This document shows positions 1 to 13,300 of a stretch of DNA of 64,000 nucleotides, in pieces. The notes under the pieces were generated by a model. It was not told the origin of the DNA. It did no database searches and worked only from the letters and a program-made list of their open reading frames with translations. The DNA comes from Orthonyx spaldingii (Eukaryota; Chordata; Aves; Passeriformes; Orthonychidae): NCBI GenBank assembly GCA_013397795.1, contig VZTJ01001769.1, positions 1,892,663 through 1,956,662 on the forward strand, read 5' to 3'. A program made the position numbers and the translations under genes. Every line of letters starts with the position of its first letter. Positions within the stretch are counted from its first letter, which is position 1.

Positions 1-19
1 TGTGTGTGTGTGTGTGTGT
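1..19. repeat. (TG)n microsatellite at window edge
   Basis: An uninterrupted TG dinucleotide run occupies the first 19 bases and is probably cut by the window edge, so its true length is unknown. It lies in PRKN intron 7. No function is implied. Confidence 0.9.
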
Positions 20-3000
20 TATGTCCAGCCAGTATTGTGGAGGTCCAATTCAACACAGTCTTTTTTTGCTCTTGCTGACCTTTCAAAGATTATTTTCCCG
101 TTTTTTTCTAGCAGACAGTCATGCTAAGAACAACAGTTCTACAATATTGTCAAGCCTATTATTTTGTAGCCAATACAGATGGGTTACGGAGACCTAAGAA
201 GACCTTGGAAGGTGGCTTTTCTACTATTTGGATGGAGGATTGGATAGCTGAGGGAAAAAAATGCAGGCAATTACTTTTAACACTGGGTTTCTTCTTTATC
301 TAATCTGCAATTTTCTGAAATACTGCTATGTCTTTTATCAAGAAATAGAGGGTAGCTGGCTTGGAAAATCTAAGATAAGGAGTCTCTGAGGCAGGAGTAA
401 TTGGTTGTAGTAGATTGGGACAAATTAGTAGGCTGCTCAGCAGAATTGTTTACTGTACTGTGTACATGCCACTTATTTCAGCCACTTCCATCGTGTTTTG
501 CTTTGTCTCTATTTATTTATTTATCTATTTAATATTGAGATAGTCAATGACATTAGCTTGCTTTCCTACATGAGACTGTCCTGAAGAACAAAGACACAAA
601 GCATTAGCCTGAAATATAAAAATGTCGCATGTCCTCTTAGATTATGCACAGTCTGTCTTTGAATGTTAGCATTAACCTTCAGTTCAGTAGGATCTGTAGC
701 TATAAGACTGAAAAAATGCAAACTGACGCTGTGGTGTATTTTTTCATTGCAAATATTTATGTTTGTCTTCTGATTATATTTTCTGGGTATAGAAAGAAGT
801 TAGGAAACTATTACTAGAGTTGCTGGAGTTTCAGCTGATTAAGCACCTATCATCGGAATCAATTTTATATCACAACTGTTCTAATTCAGTGACCATTGGA
901 CAAAAAATATCATTGTACCTTTCAGATGTTTGCCACCTTGATTTGTTATTGTCCCAGTGAAGGAGGATATAGTCCTAACGATCTGAAGTGTGCTGTGTTC
1001 CCAAAACCCACTTTCCATCAAAATCCAAAAGTAACAAAAAATAAAAATAAAACTAGATAATGTTCCACAGCCTTCAAAGGAGAACTATAAATATCTAGAA
1101 AGGGAAAAAGACAGAGAGAGAAATGATACGTGCAAAGACTCTGTTGCAGCAAAGTTTACTTTGCATTCAAGGCCAGAGGCTCCTTGATGGCAGCCATGTG
1201 TTTGACTCTCTTATAAAGAGTGCAAGAGGCATGAGCAGAATTAAAATGGGGACATGGGTGAAAAAAACATGAATGTAGCACTCATTGATACTACATTCAT
1301 GCAACCCCCACAATGGGTTGTTGAATGAACGTAGCATCAATGTGTTACAAGCTAAGCAAAGCATACTTCTTGGTAAAACCAGTAAAGCAGGGAAAAACTC
1401 TCAAAATGGCAAGTCACAGGTACCTGTGGAAGCAGAGATAGGAAAATGATCAGTGACAGCAACCTGTAACTAAACATCAAAAATCACATGTTTCTCTTTT
1501 TTCCCCTCCTTTCGTTTCCCTCAATAAACATCCATCAAAGTGCAATAGGATTTCTGCTGGCCAGTTTGTGTCTTGGAAATTGACAAGAGAGGGGATCACT
1601 TTGCCCTGAATCCTTGCTAAATTACATGAAAACAGGATTTGTGCTGCATGTAAACTGTGTAAATCCAGTCAGCTTTTAAGTGGAAACCAATTTTGTAGTG
1701 TGTAAGTATCATTGATTTGTTAATCTGACAATTTTTTTAAACAGGCTGATGTGGATTAGCCAGTTCTGATTGTATGTCTCTTATAAGTCATTTGAGTGCT
1801 GGATAGCTTGGTGAGTAAAGCACTGAAAATTAACCTTTGAGGCCCCTGCCTATAAATAAATTATTGATCCTTAAGAAAGAATCAGATAATCTCATTAGAT
1901 ATAGTTTTCCATAGTATGAGTCTAAATCCTGCCATACAGAATCATTTATCATAATTGACAATCTTTTTCCTGAAGCAGACAGGAGCTAAGCTACAATAGA
2001 AAGCAAATCCTGCAGGAATGGATATAGAAGAGCAGTATGAAGAATTTCCAACTGATTTGATGCGTAAGGGATGTTTTGTTTCCCCTCCAAGTATTTCTAA
2101 GGGCTTTTAGCTTTTATGTATGCTTTTATGGCTGTATATCCAATAATTCTCGGTCAGAAAAAAAAAGTGTGTCTGAAATTTCATGCATGATGGTATTCTG
2201 GAGCCAGACAGAAGTACAAGGAATGAATTTCTGGTCCATGACATAACAGACAGAAGTGGAAAATACATAGCAAGCAGTGTAATACTGAAAGGCAGAAGTG
2301 ATACAGAGTTCAGTACTTAACATACAAATGACTGCTTAGAAGTACTTTACAGAAAAAAATAGTTACTGTGGTGTCAAAAGGTAAATGTACAAGTCATGAG
2401 ACCTAGTGTTGTTATTTTTTACAAGTGCAGCTCAGTGATCTCCTGAAATGAAGCAAAGTCAAGTGAGCATTTTAATGACATGAGGGAAAAAAAATCTGAT
2501 CCTTATCATTAGTTTCAAACTTGACTTTTCATTTTGTAAAAGAAAAGAAAAAACAGAGGACAGTCATGTCTAAACTCAGTTTCTCTGTTACTGGGTAAAG
2601 AGGAGCTGTACAAGGGGAGGGAGAGGGAGCTCCTGGGGAGACACCAGTTCTTACTTCACTTATCAACCTGATTAAATGTTAGCATCAAGTTCAGAGACAT
2701 TGCCATCTCGATTTCTAGTGCCTACATCAGCATTCATAGTGCCAAACTATGTCAGTTTAGAAATCCACTAGTATAAGTTTTCAAAATTTTTTTTCGTGAT
2801 TGCAAATGATTGATGCAGCAATACCTGTTACCAAAGGGAGTGGAAAAAAAACCACATGCACTCCCCCACCACCCTCTGCAGTTGGACTCTGTACCCTGTC
2901 GGGATTCATGTATGCAGTAACTAAGGTTGGACATTTGGTCCTACACCTCTGTCTGTTCTGTCTTCAGGCTCACAGCTTAGAAACCCTACACTGTTACAAG

Positions 3001-6000
3001 AACACAGAAAAAAAAGTGTAGATGAGGGAAATAATGGACATGGTCTAGATATGGGAAGTAATTCAAATATTAGAAGAAATAGTGCTGTATAGAGTGTCTG
3101 ATTTAATGAAGACATATTGGACTTGTGATAATGGAATTATTTTAGTTTAAAAAAAGTTTAAAGACCAACTAATTACAAGACACAGCATATCTCTGTGTAA
3201 GGTGGTAAAGATCAAAGATAGATTCTATTGCTTTGGATTAACTCAGAAGTTATTCATAGTCATGTAAGTAAAAACTAGGGGGAGAATCCTGTAGTGTGGT
3301 GTGGCAGCTGTTCTGTACCAAATTGCTGGCGTAATCTCATGAAATTGCTTGCACTAATTCACTTCAGCGTAGCAATGAGTCTGATGGCATAATGCTGAGC
3401 TGTGGGGGTTCTCTCCTGCCCTGCACGTAGTAAAGCATATCCATTTGCCACTGCATTTGTAGTCCACTGCAGTCACTGAGCTTCAGGTAAATTGTGACAT
3501 CCTTGGAATTTTATCACCACAGTGCAAGCGCAGCATCCTTCTCTGACTCACTGAAAGGGCCTGTCCACCTGGAAAGGGCTGTTTTTTATGGAGAAGGGAA
3601 AAAAAATTAATCAATTCTTGTATCTGCATGATGACTAACCAGAGCAGAATTTTTTTCAATATTGCGCAGAAACCTATGGTTTTTTTAAAAAGACATTCCT
3701 TCACCAGGTAGAAATCATTCAGTATTTCTTCACTGGTATTAGTGTACTAGTTTTATCCCTTGTGATTAAAGGGATTATGCCTGTTCATTAAGAAAACCCA
3801 CACTGGGCTGGATTTCAGCTGTGGAGTAAAAATGATCAGGAATTTTTTTTGTTATTGAGAATAACTTTTTTAAAATGTTGCAGAAAGTGTGTTTCTTTTA
3901 TTTCATAGGCAAATACTAAGTCGTGCACCATAAAACGGACAGACCATCTCATTGACAGATCCAAAGAAAAGCATTCTTTATGAGAAAACACTGTATTGCT
4001 AATAAAGTGATCCCAACAGCCAAGCTTGTGCTGCTTAATTTGTTTCCTTGGAGTGGTATTATAATTCTGACATACTGAAAAAATCGCCTCACAGAGACTC
4101 ATATTGCATTTGTTGCCAAGTGCATCTTTGATATAACATTTGTTAGTGTATGCTTGGGGTGTCTTCAGAGGAATAATATTCTAAATGAACCTGGCTGTAT
4201 CATCCCTTTAATGTAGAGTAGAATTTTGCATTAAATTTTCAGTTTATTTCAAACGTGTTTTGCAAGCTATTCATCATGAGTGATCTGTTCAAGTATGGGG
4301 CCAGTATATCAATATAAAATCAGAAAAATCCTTAACACTTTCTCTTTGGGGAATCTCTCAGGTCGTTTCAATTCTTTTCTGCTAGATGAACAGACAGTAT
4401 GATCTCTTGTATTTATGCCTGCCTGTCAGGTTTTTTTATAGTAGAAACACGAATCACTGTTTGTAATGCAGGATTAACCTGTCTCACACAATGTTGTTAG
4501 AATTAGACCTGACTAGTGACTTAATTACTTTTTCTTCTGTATTTAACTTTAGTTTTCATCCCACACCAGCTTTTGCACTCCCAGGAACACTCTGCTTCTT
4601 ATTATAGAGCAAATATTGAAGAACATATGTATTATTTGTCTGGATTTGCACAGACAGAAAATGAGAGCAGTATGTAGTCCCCCCTCAGTGGACTTCTGTA
4701 TTCTGCCAGTAAAATGTAAAAAGATTGCACCATGATGTCCTAATAGACCTCAAGACTGGAAGGACAGTTTGTATTGAACACAGGCATTTTTCATAATTAT
4801 GTTGCCTGCAGAGTAGCCACCTGCCCTAATTTGATCTGATTACAGAGAAATGCAAAACTGTCCTCATTTCATAAGTGGAACTTTTCCATGTTCCCTCACA
4901 GAGAACAGCAAGATATGCACACATGTATTGCTGTGCAAAGGAGGAAGAAAAATATTACAGTTAGGTATCAATTAAGATTTTAACTCCTTTATAGGAGTGC
5001 AGGTCACTTTTAGACAATTGCTTCGTTCTTTAGAGTTCTGGAAATAGTTTGCTGTCTTAAAATCTCTATGAAAAGGAGAAAATCACAGCCTTTCATCCAG
5101 ATATGTCTGTACTATTCTGAGACACATTATATATTCTGTGGCTTTTTAAAATTCTCTTTTGGTTGGATGGGCTTATTGTCCATGAACAACATTTATTTTT
5201 AGAGTAGCCTGGGCTTGCCTTGTAGTCTGAGTCATTTATGTAGCAATTTAAATATTTGTCTAAGCTCTCAGTGAAAGGCTCATGTTGAAGTCCTATAAAT
5301 GCTTCATAGATTAAAGGAATAGCATTTTTTATATACTGTTTATACAGAATGATGTCATATCCTGGGAAAAAAAATGCAAAATTCGAAAGGAAAAGGTTGC
5401 TTTTTCTGGGTCACTGGATATTGTTTGCCATTGTCCTTTCTCCAGTAGTGATTTTGTGCATGCGTATGCATGTGTGAGTAAGAGAGTGAGACCTACATGT
5501 GTGCATCCTGGTTTTTCTGACAGATATTTCTTTTTAGCTTGGCATATTGATTTTCCTGTGCTGTGGACAGAAAAATAACGTTTAAAATTTGTGTTTTAAT
5601 ATCCTTAAACAGTAGGTTTGGACTTAAAAAGATGGAAAGCTGTGTTTGTTCTCTGGCACTTGGCCACATCTTTCTTGATGATGCAGTGGATTTTTCTACA
5701 TTACATAGTCAGTGTAATAACCTCACTTGGTAAAATACAAATGAGATGGAAATTTATTGCAATATGAAACTGGTTTTTTGTCTATAACTTCCAAAATTAA
5801 AGGAGATCATTTCCCTTAATTCAACTTTTAAAAGGAAAAATGATAAATATTTACTTTGTAAATCTGATTCTCATCATTTGGGCTTTACAATATTGTTTAC
5901 CATGATAAATATATTTCTGTTATTGAGCCATCAGCTGGAAAACATCTGTGTGAACTTTAGTTTAATTTCAACTTAAAAGCCTTTTAGCATTTCTATATTA

Positions 6001-9000
6001 TACTTGCTTAGTTCTGGTATTCAGAAATTGGAATATTTTAAGGAATTATCCTTCAGTAATTAGCAAATGAAATTCTTCTATAGCTATTTTTGCCTTGCGT
6101 TGACTTTTATTCAGGGACAGTTGGATTTTCCCTCAGAAGACAATCTCCTCTCTCATAAAGTCTCCACCACATGCTGAAAGCTCCTGACCTCTCACTTCCC
6201 ATCTCAAAGGTACTGATCATCATCAAAGGCCAGTGCCAGCATGAAGGTGGGAATTTGAGAGAGTTTGCTTTAGAGATTTCAACTACTTTTTGAATAAAAG
6301 ATGAGAAAACCTTTCATGAATTGAGCTGATAGAGCTAAAAACCTAGCAAACTGAGAGTGAAGAGCTCCTCTCAGGCCAGATCCCTGCAATGAGATATTCA
6401 CTTCCACGGTTTATATGGTAGAAGGTGTGAGTCTTTCAAAAGAAGTTTAAAACAGTGCTCTTGTATCTCAACTAAAAAAAAATATAAAACCATCTGGTTA
6501 TGGTAGGAGCCTTAGACTTGTTGATTTTCTCTTTAATGTAAAGAAACTTTAGAAATAACTTCTGTTAATTAAGAAGCATTTTTTAAAAATTGGTTTTCTG
6601 TAAAATTTAATTTGGCAATAATCAATACTTGCATGGAAAGAAGGGAGCTTCCTTTTTATTTTTGCTTCTGGAGCTTCTGTATGTCAGCAGTAAAGGTCAT
6701 AGCTCAGTTTCTCATTACAGATAGCACGGAATTTGTTGTGTTACATGGGTTTGGTATTCACTGACTTCCCTGAGAATTGTATGGGTGAATTTACACCTAT
6801 AATTTAAACTGGAATATTGAGCAAGCATATGGTACAGACTATTCATCAAATATGTTTGCACTCTTGCATGGTTGCCCTGAAGTCTCAGTCTCTTGGGCAA
6901 TACTGAATATTATTTCTTAGAAAATTTCCCCCCTCTGAAAGACTCTTTCAACAGTTTGTCACATAGCAGTGCAGAACATACAGAAAACTGCCAAAAATAA
7001 CAAGCAATGGCTTGCTGGCATTGCAGAACTCAGTGCAATTCAGGGTTTGAATGCTGATGTGACTAAACGTTACTTGTTCAAGTGTGGTTTAAATGTTGTT
7101 TTAAATATGCAAAAAGGAGGCAAGGAAGCAAGTTCTAAACTGAAATGGCAGGTCAGTATTCCTACTGATTTTTTTTGTGGTAAAGATTAAAAGAAAGACC
7201 TTAGCAGAAAATGGCTAATGTGGTTCATTACTTCTAGTCATTTGGCTTTAAAGCGTCATTAAAAAAGCAGTGAGTAACAGCACACTGAAAAGCAGAGTTG
7301 TGCGCAGTGTGACAAAGCCAGACCAGCAGAATTTGCTACAATCACATTATGTGATCCTTTCCCAACTCTGTTGCAGTCCATTTGCAGAATTCCTTCACAA
7401 GTACTTCATGAGAGTAAAAAATGTTCTCTGTGTCTTTGGAGGGTTTTGAATTTAAGAGCACACAAAGATGTAACGTATTCAGCTGGGCAACTAACATCTA
7501 ACGTCTCTAGTGACTGGTTAGAACAGGACAAGTACTGTGTCCTGACAACCAAGCTTTCATGAAACTTTCTTAACTAAAAGCTTCAGCAGCCTTTTTGATA
7601 GCAAAATAATGTATAGGTCTTTTTTCTGACTTCAGCTGTCAGAAGTCAATCAAGGAAAAAAAAAGCAAATTAACATGATACTGTTTGATGAGGTCATTAA
7701 TGAAGAGAAAACAGTATTTCAGTTCTAATTTTTTTTAAGAGAATAGGTTTCTTATTGCAGATTGGCCTTTGAAAAAGTAGCAATTAAATATGTCCTTTAC
7801 TGGCATACAGTCTTTTATCAAAGGATTACATTTTGTGTACATAGTCAATTTGTTTGCTGGTATGAATATCTGTAAGCACCATTGACTTAATTGTTGCTGT
7901 CATAGTTTGAACTTGAGCTGAAGAACTGCTCCACCAGTTTTAGTTTTAAAGAGACTTTTAGAAACTTAGAGGAAAGATCTTCACTATGTTGACCTCTGGG
8001 TACCGAAACCATATTCAGATGCTGCTTGTCATCTTCTCTGGTTCAGCATTGCCCAAGTGCAGAGCTGAGCTTTGCAGTCTAAATACATGCCTGCTGACTA
8101 CGAAAGGACAGAATTCAATACTCCTTGCTTTTGAAAAAAACTTCTTTTAAAAATTTTTTTCCCAAAGCAATCTATAATATTGAAGCACTCTAATGTGCCT
8201 CTTTGTGGGCATATATTTGATTTATCTTGCTATCTACTCATCTAGATTATTGTATAGAAAAATATAATCTGCAAACTGATGATTATTAAAATGGCATGAG
8301 TACAAGAACCCCATATAATTTTCTTTTTGTTTACTTTATTTGTTTTTGCTGGATAGGTAATTTTTTATACCAGTTGTAAGGTTGTCAATACAAGATATTT
8401 GGATACTAAAGGGTTGTCCCCGAGTTTTCAAACATACAGCTAACTGATTTCATGGGAGAGTTTTGTCTCTAACATGTGATTTTATGATTAATGGTGGTTA
8501 GTAAAAATTGATTCTCCAAATGAAGTTGTGTGCCCCTGTGAATCCTCTGAATTTTCAGACCCACAGGTGTAAGGCATGGGATTTGAGATGACAAGTTATT
8601 CATAGGACTGTTTCATGACCTTTCTTTCTTTAAAAATTAAATCTTTTTATACAAAGGATGTAAATATAAGTGTACATAAACAAATTAATGAAGTTCTAAG
8701 TTTGTCTACGTTAGGAAATTATGTAGGCAGCAACAAAGAAAAAGAGCTCTATAATTTACTATTTACAAAGGTATTGCTTATGAGTGTTATAAAAAAGATA
8801 GTGAAAAGTCTATAGTAATACCCTTCTGTAGAATCTGTGAGAAAATACTTCATTTTTTTCACAATGCACAAGCAGTATTCCAAATATAACCTTATATGCA
8901 TATATTCTGTAAATTACATGCTTGATATTCTTCATAATACCTTTTTCTCTTTTCAGTAAAATATTTATGCATTCCAGATACTCTCCTTAGTTTTGTCTTT

Positions 9001-10310
9001 GTTCACATTCACATGACATCAAAAATGAGAAAAGGTCACCTGTAACATCTAAACATTTAATTAACACAAGCACAGTAAAGTCACTCGTACTTTGAAATCC
9101 TTGTCAGTTCCTGTAAGAATGTCTGCACTGTCACCAGCACAGGATTGCTTTTCACTGGAAGAGATGCAGATGGCAGAAAGGTGTGGAGGGTCTCCAACAA
9201 TATTCCAATTAGTTGAACAATTTGGAGGAGAGTAGGAAAGTGACGTAACAAATTAATACACACTAATTACGGGACTTCAAACCTGTTAAGTTTTGTGTGA
9301 TAATCTGACTCCATCTTTCTTACTACTCTGTTTCCATTCCCACTGTTATCATACTCAGTGCAGGGCTGTGCTCTTCCTGCCATTGCTGCTCACTCAACAG
9401 AGTTGTCTGTGCTGTGCTGAGTAACTTGTACTCACCTCTGGAGTCCCAGGCACTGCATCCCACTGTAGCTGAGGTTGGCTGTGCTCTGGATGCATACCTG
9501 CTATAACGAGCACCTCTGAGCTGCAGGATTTCCTGGCTGCCTTTCCTTTCTGTGCATGCATGGCAGGCCAGCTTGCACTTGCCTATATATATATAATTGT
9601 TGTTGTATTGCAAGTCCTGCCATTAGACTGCTGCACTGCCAGCTTTTTAGAATTATGTTTTTGAATACAGAACATTTTTCATATCTATACTCAAGTCAGG
9701 GAAAAAAAAAAAAGCCAACATATCCATTAATTTTCTAAACATGAAGTGGTTATTCTCAAGTATTTGAAACGTTTTCCAGTGGCAAGCTCGGTTTAGCAAT
9801 TAGCACTGTGAAAAGATATCCTTTGAAGGACACTGATAGATATTAGTGCATGGTTATGTTCAGAGCCCACAAAAGGGATGTACTTCTCAGAATTAACAAG
9901 TGTTGATGCAGACATAAGTTCTAAGGGAGAGAAATGGAAGTTGTGCTGTGCTCATAATGTAAATGCTCAGCTTGCATGGAGTTAAATGTGAGGGGGAAAT
10001 TTACATGCTCCAAAGTTAAGCATGTGCAGAAATGATTTGAGTTGCAGCTGTTGGGTGGAAGTCAAATAATCTAACTTTAAAAGTCTAAAAGTTACTTGTG
10101 TAAATCTTGCCAAGTCGTCTTAAACTCCTCACTTAATGGAAATAAGGGGATACTTTTATTTGTGCCTGTCTTGGATGACGGGAATTACCCTGTGAAGGCA
10201 TGTATTCCTTCTATCAGCTAAAAAGGAAGCATGCAAGGAATACATTAGACTCATATAGCCAACATTTTGATGCTTAAATGCATTGAAATTAATCTCACAC
10301 AACTATACTA

Positions 10311-10366
10311 TTTGGGGAAATATGAGATTTAAAATGCATTTGGGGAAATATGAGATTTAAAATGCA
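10311..10366. repeat. Perfect 28-bp tandem duplication
   Basis: A 28-bp unit beginning TTTGGGGAAATATGAG occurs twice back to back, at 10311-10338 and 10339-10366, with no mismatch. Perfect identity in intronic sequence suggests a recent slippage or duplication event. No coding role is seen. Confidence 0.95.
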
Positions 10367-10493
10367 AAGCATAAAATAATGCTGCAAACATATGATAGAA
10401 GATGGTAGCACACAACCCTGCACTGGAGATACATATGCTTGTAACTGTGGTCAGTGAAGACGTTTTGTGATTTTCTATGATTCCCTGGGTGAT

Positions 10494-10735
10494 TCAGCCA
10501 GGGCACCTCCATCCAGGTGCTGGTAGACAGGAGTACCGGGACAGCCCCTGCTCTGGGCATTGGGCACCTCCCTGGGGGTGGGCCTGAACATGGTCTGGGC
10601 TTGGCAGGGCCCATGGCTGGGGAGGGCAGGGCTGTGGGGGGCTGGAGATCAACCCTGGTGTGGGTGGGTGAGACAGGGACTGACACGAGGTCCTCACTGG
10701 GACAGGCAGGGCTGGTGATGCCATCAGGGCATTGA
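10494..10735. other. GC-rich, CpG-poor island, origin unknown
   Basis: Base composition shifts abruptly from AT-rich intron to a block of about 240 bp dominated by G and C on the + strand (many GGGG, CAGGG and CTGGG words), and then shifts back. CpG dinucleotides are few, so it is not a typical CpG island. Several frames stay open here only because GC-rich DNA has few stops. The minus-strand frame is proline-rich and low in complexity, which argues against a real protein. It could be a fragment of a GC-rich transposable element (such as a CR1 5' portion) or a degenerate minisatellite. I cannot name a family. Confidence 0.5.
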
Positions 10736-11160
10736 CACTTGTGTCACTTCTCAGTTGGCTCTATTTGTGACAGCTGTCATTTTTTTGCTGCCATTTTGCC
10801 AGTTTATGCAACATGAAAGGGTTGGTTTAATTTTTCCTTTGCCTTCTCTCTGAAGAACATAAGTCATACAGAGGGATAATTTTAAGGAAAAAAAACACAG
10901 AAGCTAATTCTGTCTGAGAAAAAATATGTGAAGATTTGGGTAATTAAATTGGTAGTCGTTAGAATCATAGTTTAATTACAAGCGTAGTTGGAAATGTGTG
11001 TTCAGACCAATTGAATTCTGGGTATTTATGATGTTAAAAGACATTAAACCATCCTTCCTAAATTTTGCTTCTTTATGCTTGTCTTGGAAGAATATGTACG
11101 TATATGAACATGTACTAATAGGAACAGATCAAAAATATGTTTATGAAGAGAATTCCACAA

Positions 11161-11179
11161 TGTAAATTGCAAATTTACA
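11161..11179. repeat. 8-bp inverted repeat with 3-nt loop
   Basis: TGTAAATT at 11161-11168 and AATTTACA at 11172-11179 form a perfect 8-bp stem around GCA. The word TTGCAAATTT then recurs directly at about 11181, so an inverted and a direct repeat overlap. AT-rich inverted repeats of this size arise by chance in introns. Confidence 0.7.
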
Positions 11180-12575
11180 GTTGCAAATTTCTGTAACTTT
11201 AAATGGGCCCTTCATTCATAAGTGCAGCGTTTGGAGTTAAATTATAAAGCAAAATGGGAATCAAGCAACAACAAAATTATTCAAACAAGTAAAGAGGTGT
11301 ATGATGGAGCATGTAGAAGCAAATAATATGCTTAAATTTAATTTAAGTAATAAAACTCTAAATAGAGGCAAAGAAATTACTTGTTGTGACTTTATAAAGC
11401 TGCTGATCCTTTGAACTGGTTATCATCCCTTCATTATTTTCCTGCTTAGACTTAGGCTCTTTCCTCAGCCAACACATTAGTTTTATGAATCTGATTGCTT
11501 TAAGGCCAATGGAGCTATCACAGAGTAAAAAGTGGTATAAAAATGTTAAATATTTGCATCCGTTTTATATTTCTTATCTCTTGCTCTGCCTTTATAGTTA
11601 GCAATAACCTGTAACAGTCACTGTAGCTGAGAACATATGAAACACACGGGTTTGAATGTGAGCTGCAAGAAGGAACTAATAAGCAATTTAGCTACCATTT
11701 TATCAGTCTGCATTCTATGCACAATAGCAGAAATCTGTAAGGTGCAGTTTATTTGTGTCATTTGGCATGTGCTAGTTGCACATCAGAGACTTAGAAAATA
11801 CAGTTTTCTATAAATGTTTGGTGTGTACAGTTTGCCAGTGAACCCATCGGGTGCTGTGCTTAACTAGTAATAGTTTTCAAGTTTCCTTGTGTGTTTTCAT
11901 GTGCATTAATATGTTGGTGGACATACGGAGGAATTTGTGGGTGAGATGACAAATAGTTCTTAATAGTTTTGAGCAGAAGAGGGTTTTTTTAATCTCTTTA
12001 CTTTTTATTTATGGAATGGTTATTTGTCATAACCTTTGTGTCTAGTCACAGTGCAGGAATTTAACAAAATCCAAGACTTTTTCAAAACTCACAGTTATTT
12101 GGTAAAAATAAGTTACAGTGTTAGAACATGTTTTACAAAGGTCCACTTACAGAAAAGAAGACATTAAAAATAAAAATAGGAAACATCATAAATTTACCCG
12201 GAAATATTTTTTTAAAGAAAAAAAGAAAAGGAAGGCTTTTTTCCTGAAATTATTGCTTCTGAAATGTGACAATCTGAAATGACTTCTTACAGACAGCAGT
12301 CTGTTAAGATGTGTCAGTATAATTCAACATTGTATGCATTTGACATTTCTGAACTCATTTCTAGAAAGAATCATGCCAACAGTGACATAGTTTTTAAGCT
12401 CTCTCTGCTAATAACGTCAGAATCTGTCGTATAATCAGCTAAGCAAGATCCAGTGAAAATCTGAACTATGAAAAGATTGAAAACTAGAAACCTGAAAGTC
12501 TCTGAAAGCAGACAATACAAAATATTGTATTTGGAAGAGGATGCAGCAGTGGATGACTAGTAACACTTAAACATG

Positions 12576-13300
12576 CATAGAATCATAGAATATGATAATT
12601 TTCATAGAATCATAGAATAGTTTGGGTTGGAAGGGACATTTAAAGGTCATCTAGTCCAACCCCCCTGCAATAAGCAGGGACACTTTCAACCAGGTCAGGT
12701 TTATCAGAGCCCTGGCCAGCCTGACCATGAACGGGGCAACCCGTTCCAGTGTTTCACCACCCTCACCATAAAAACACTTCTTTCTTGTATCTTATCTAAA
12801 TTAACCCTCTTGCAGTTTAAAACCATTGCCCCTTGTCCTTTCACCATAGGCCCTGCTAAATAGTTTGTCCTCATCTTTCTTATAAGCCCCCATTAGGTTC
12901 TGGGAGGCTGCTATAATGTCTCTCCCATGCCTTCTGTTTTCCAGACTGAACAATCCCAATTCTCTCACCTTTCCTAATAGGGCAGGTGCTCCAGCCCTCT
13001 GATCATCTTGGTGACCTTGCTCTGAACCTACCCCAACACATCCAGTTCTTTCTGACATTCTGGGGACCCCAGAGCTGGATACAGCATTGCAGGTGGGGCC
13101 TCACCAGAGCAGAGCAGAAGGGCAGGATCCCCTCCCTCTCCCTGCTGCCCACGGGGCTTTGTATGCAGCCCAGGACACGTTTGATTTCTGGGCTGCAAGT
13201 GCATATTTCTGGGTCATGTTCAGCCTCTCAACCCCAGCACCCCCAAGTCCTTCTTGGCAGGAGTGTTCTTAATCCATTCATCCCCCAGCCTGTGTGGAAG
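12576..13300 (-). mobile_element. CR1 LINE 3' fragment, antisense to PRKN
   Basis: The left end carries CATAGAAT repeats (12576-12591 and 12603-12618), the reverse complement of the ATTCTATG terminal repeats of CR1. The usual CR1 3' UTR words follow (GTTTGGGTTGGAAGGGAC, then CTAGTCCAACCCC). Read on the minus strand, about 13060 down to 12790 gives the C-terminal end of the CR1 ORF2 protein: a stretch with RELGLFSLENRR, then a degenerate helix, LFSR and TRGNGFKL. Further upstream on the minus strand an ALVRPHLQCCIQLWGP-like stretch is visible but in shifted frames. This is therefore a 5'-truncated, frameshifted, immobile copy. The right edge near 13300 is approximate. The open frames here on either strand are by-products of the element. 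Confidence 0.93.

Noticed and set aside
10478..10486. TTCTATGATTCC, considered as a CR1 tail
   Set aside because: The upstream CR1 3' UTR words (CTTCCAACCCAAACC) are missing, so the match is too short.
10357..10735. Pro-rich frames of 72-109 codons
   Set aside because: They are open because GC-rich DNA lacks stops. The translation is low in complexity and the frames overlap each other on both strands.
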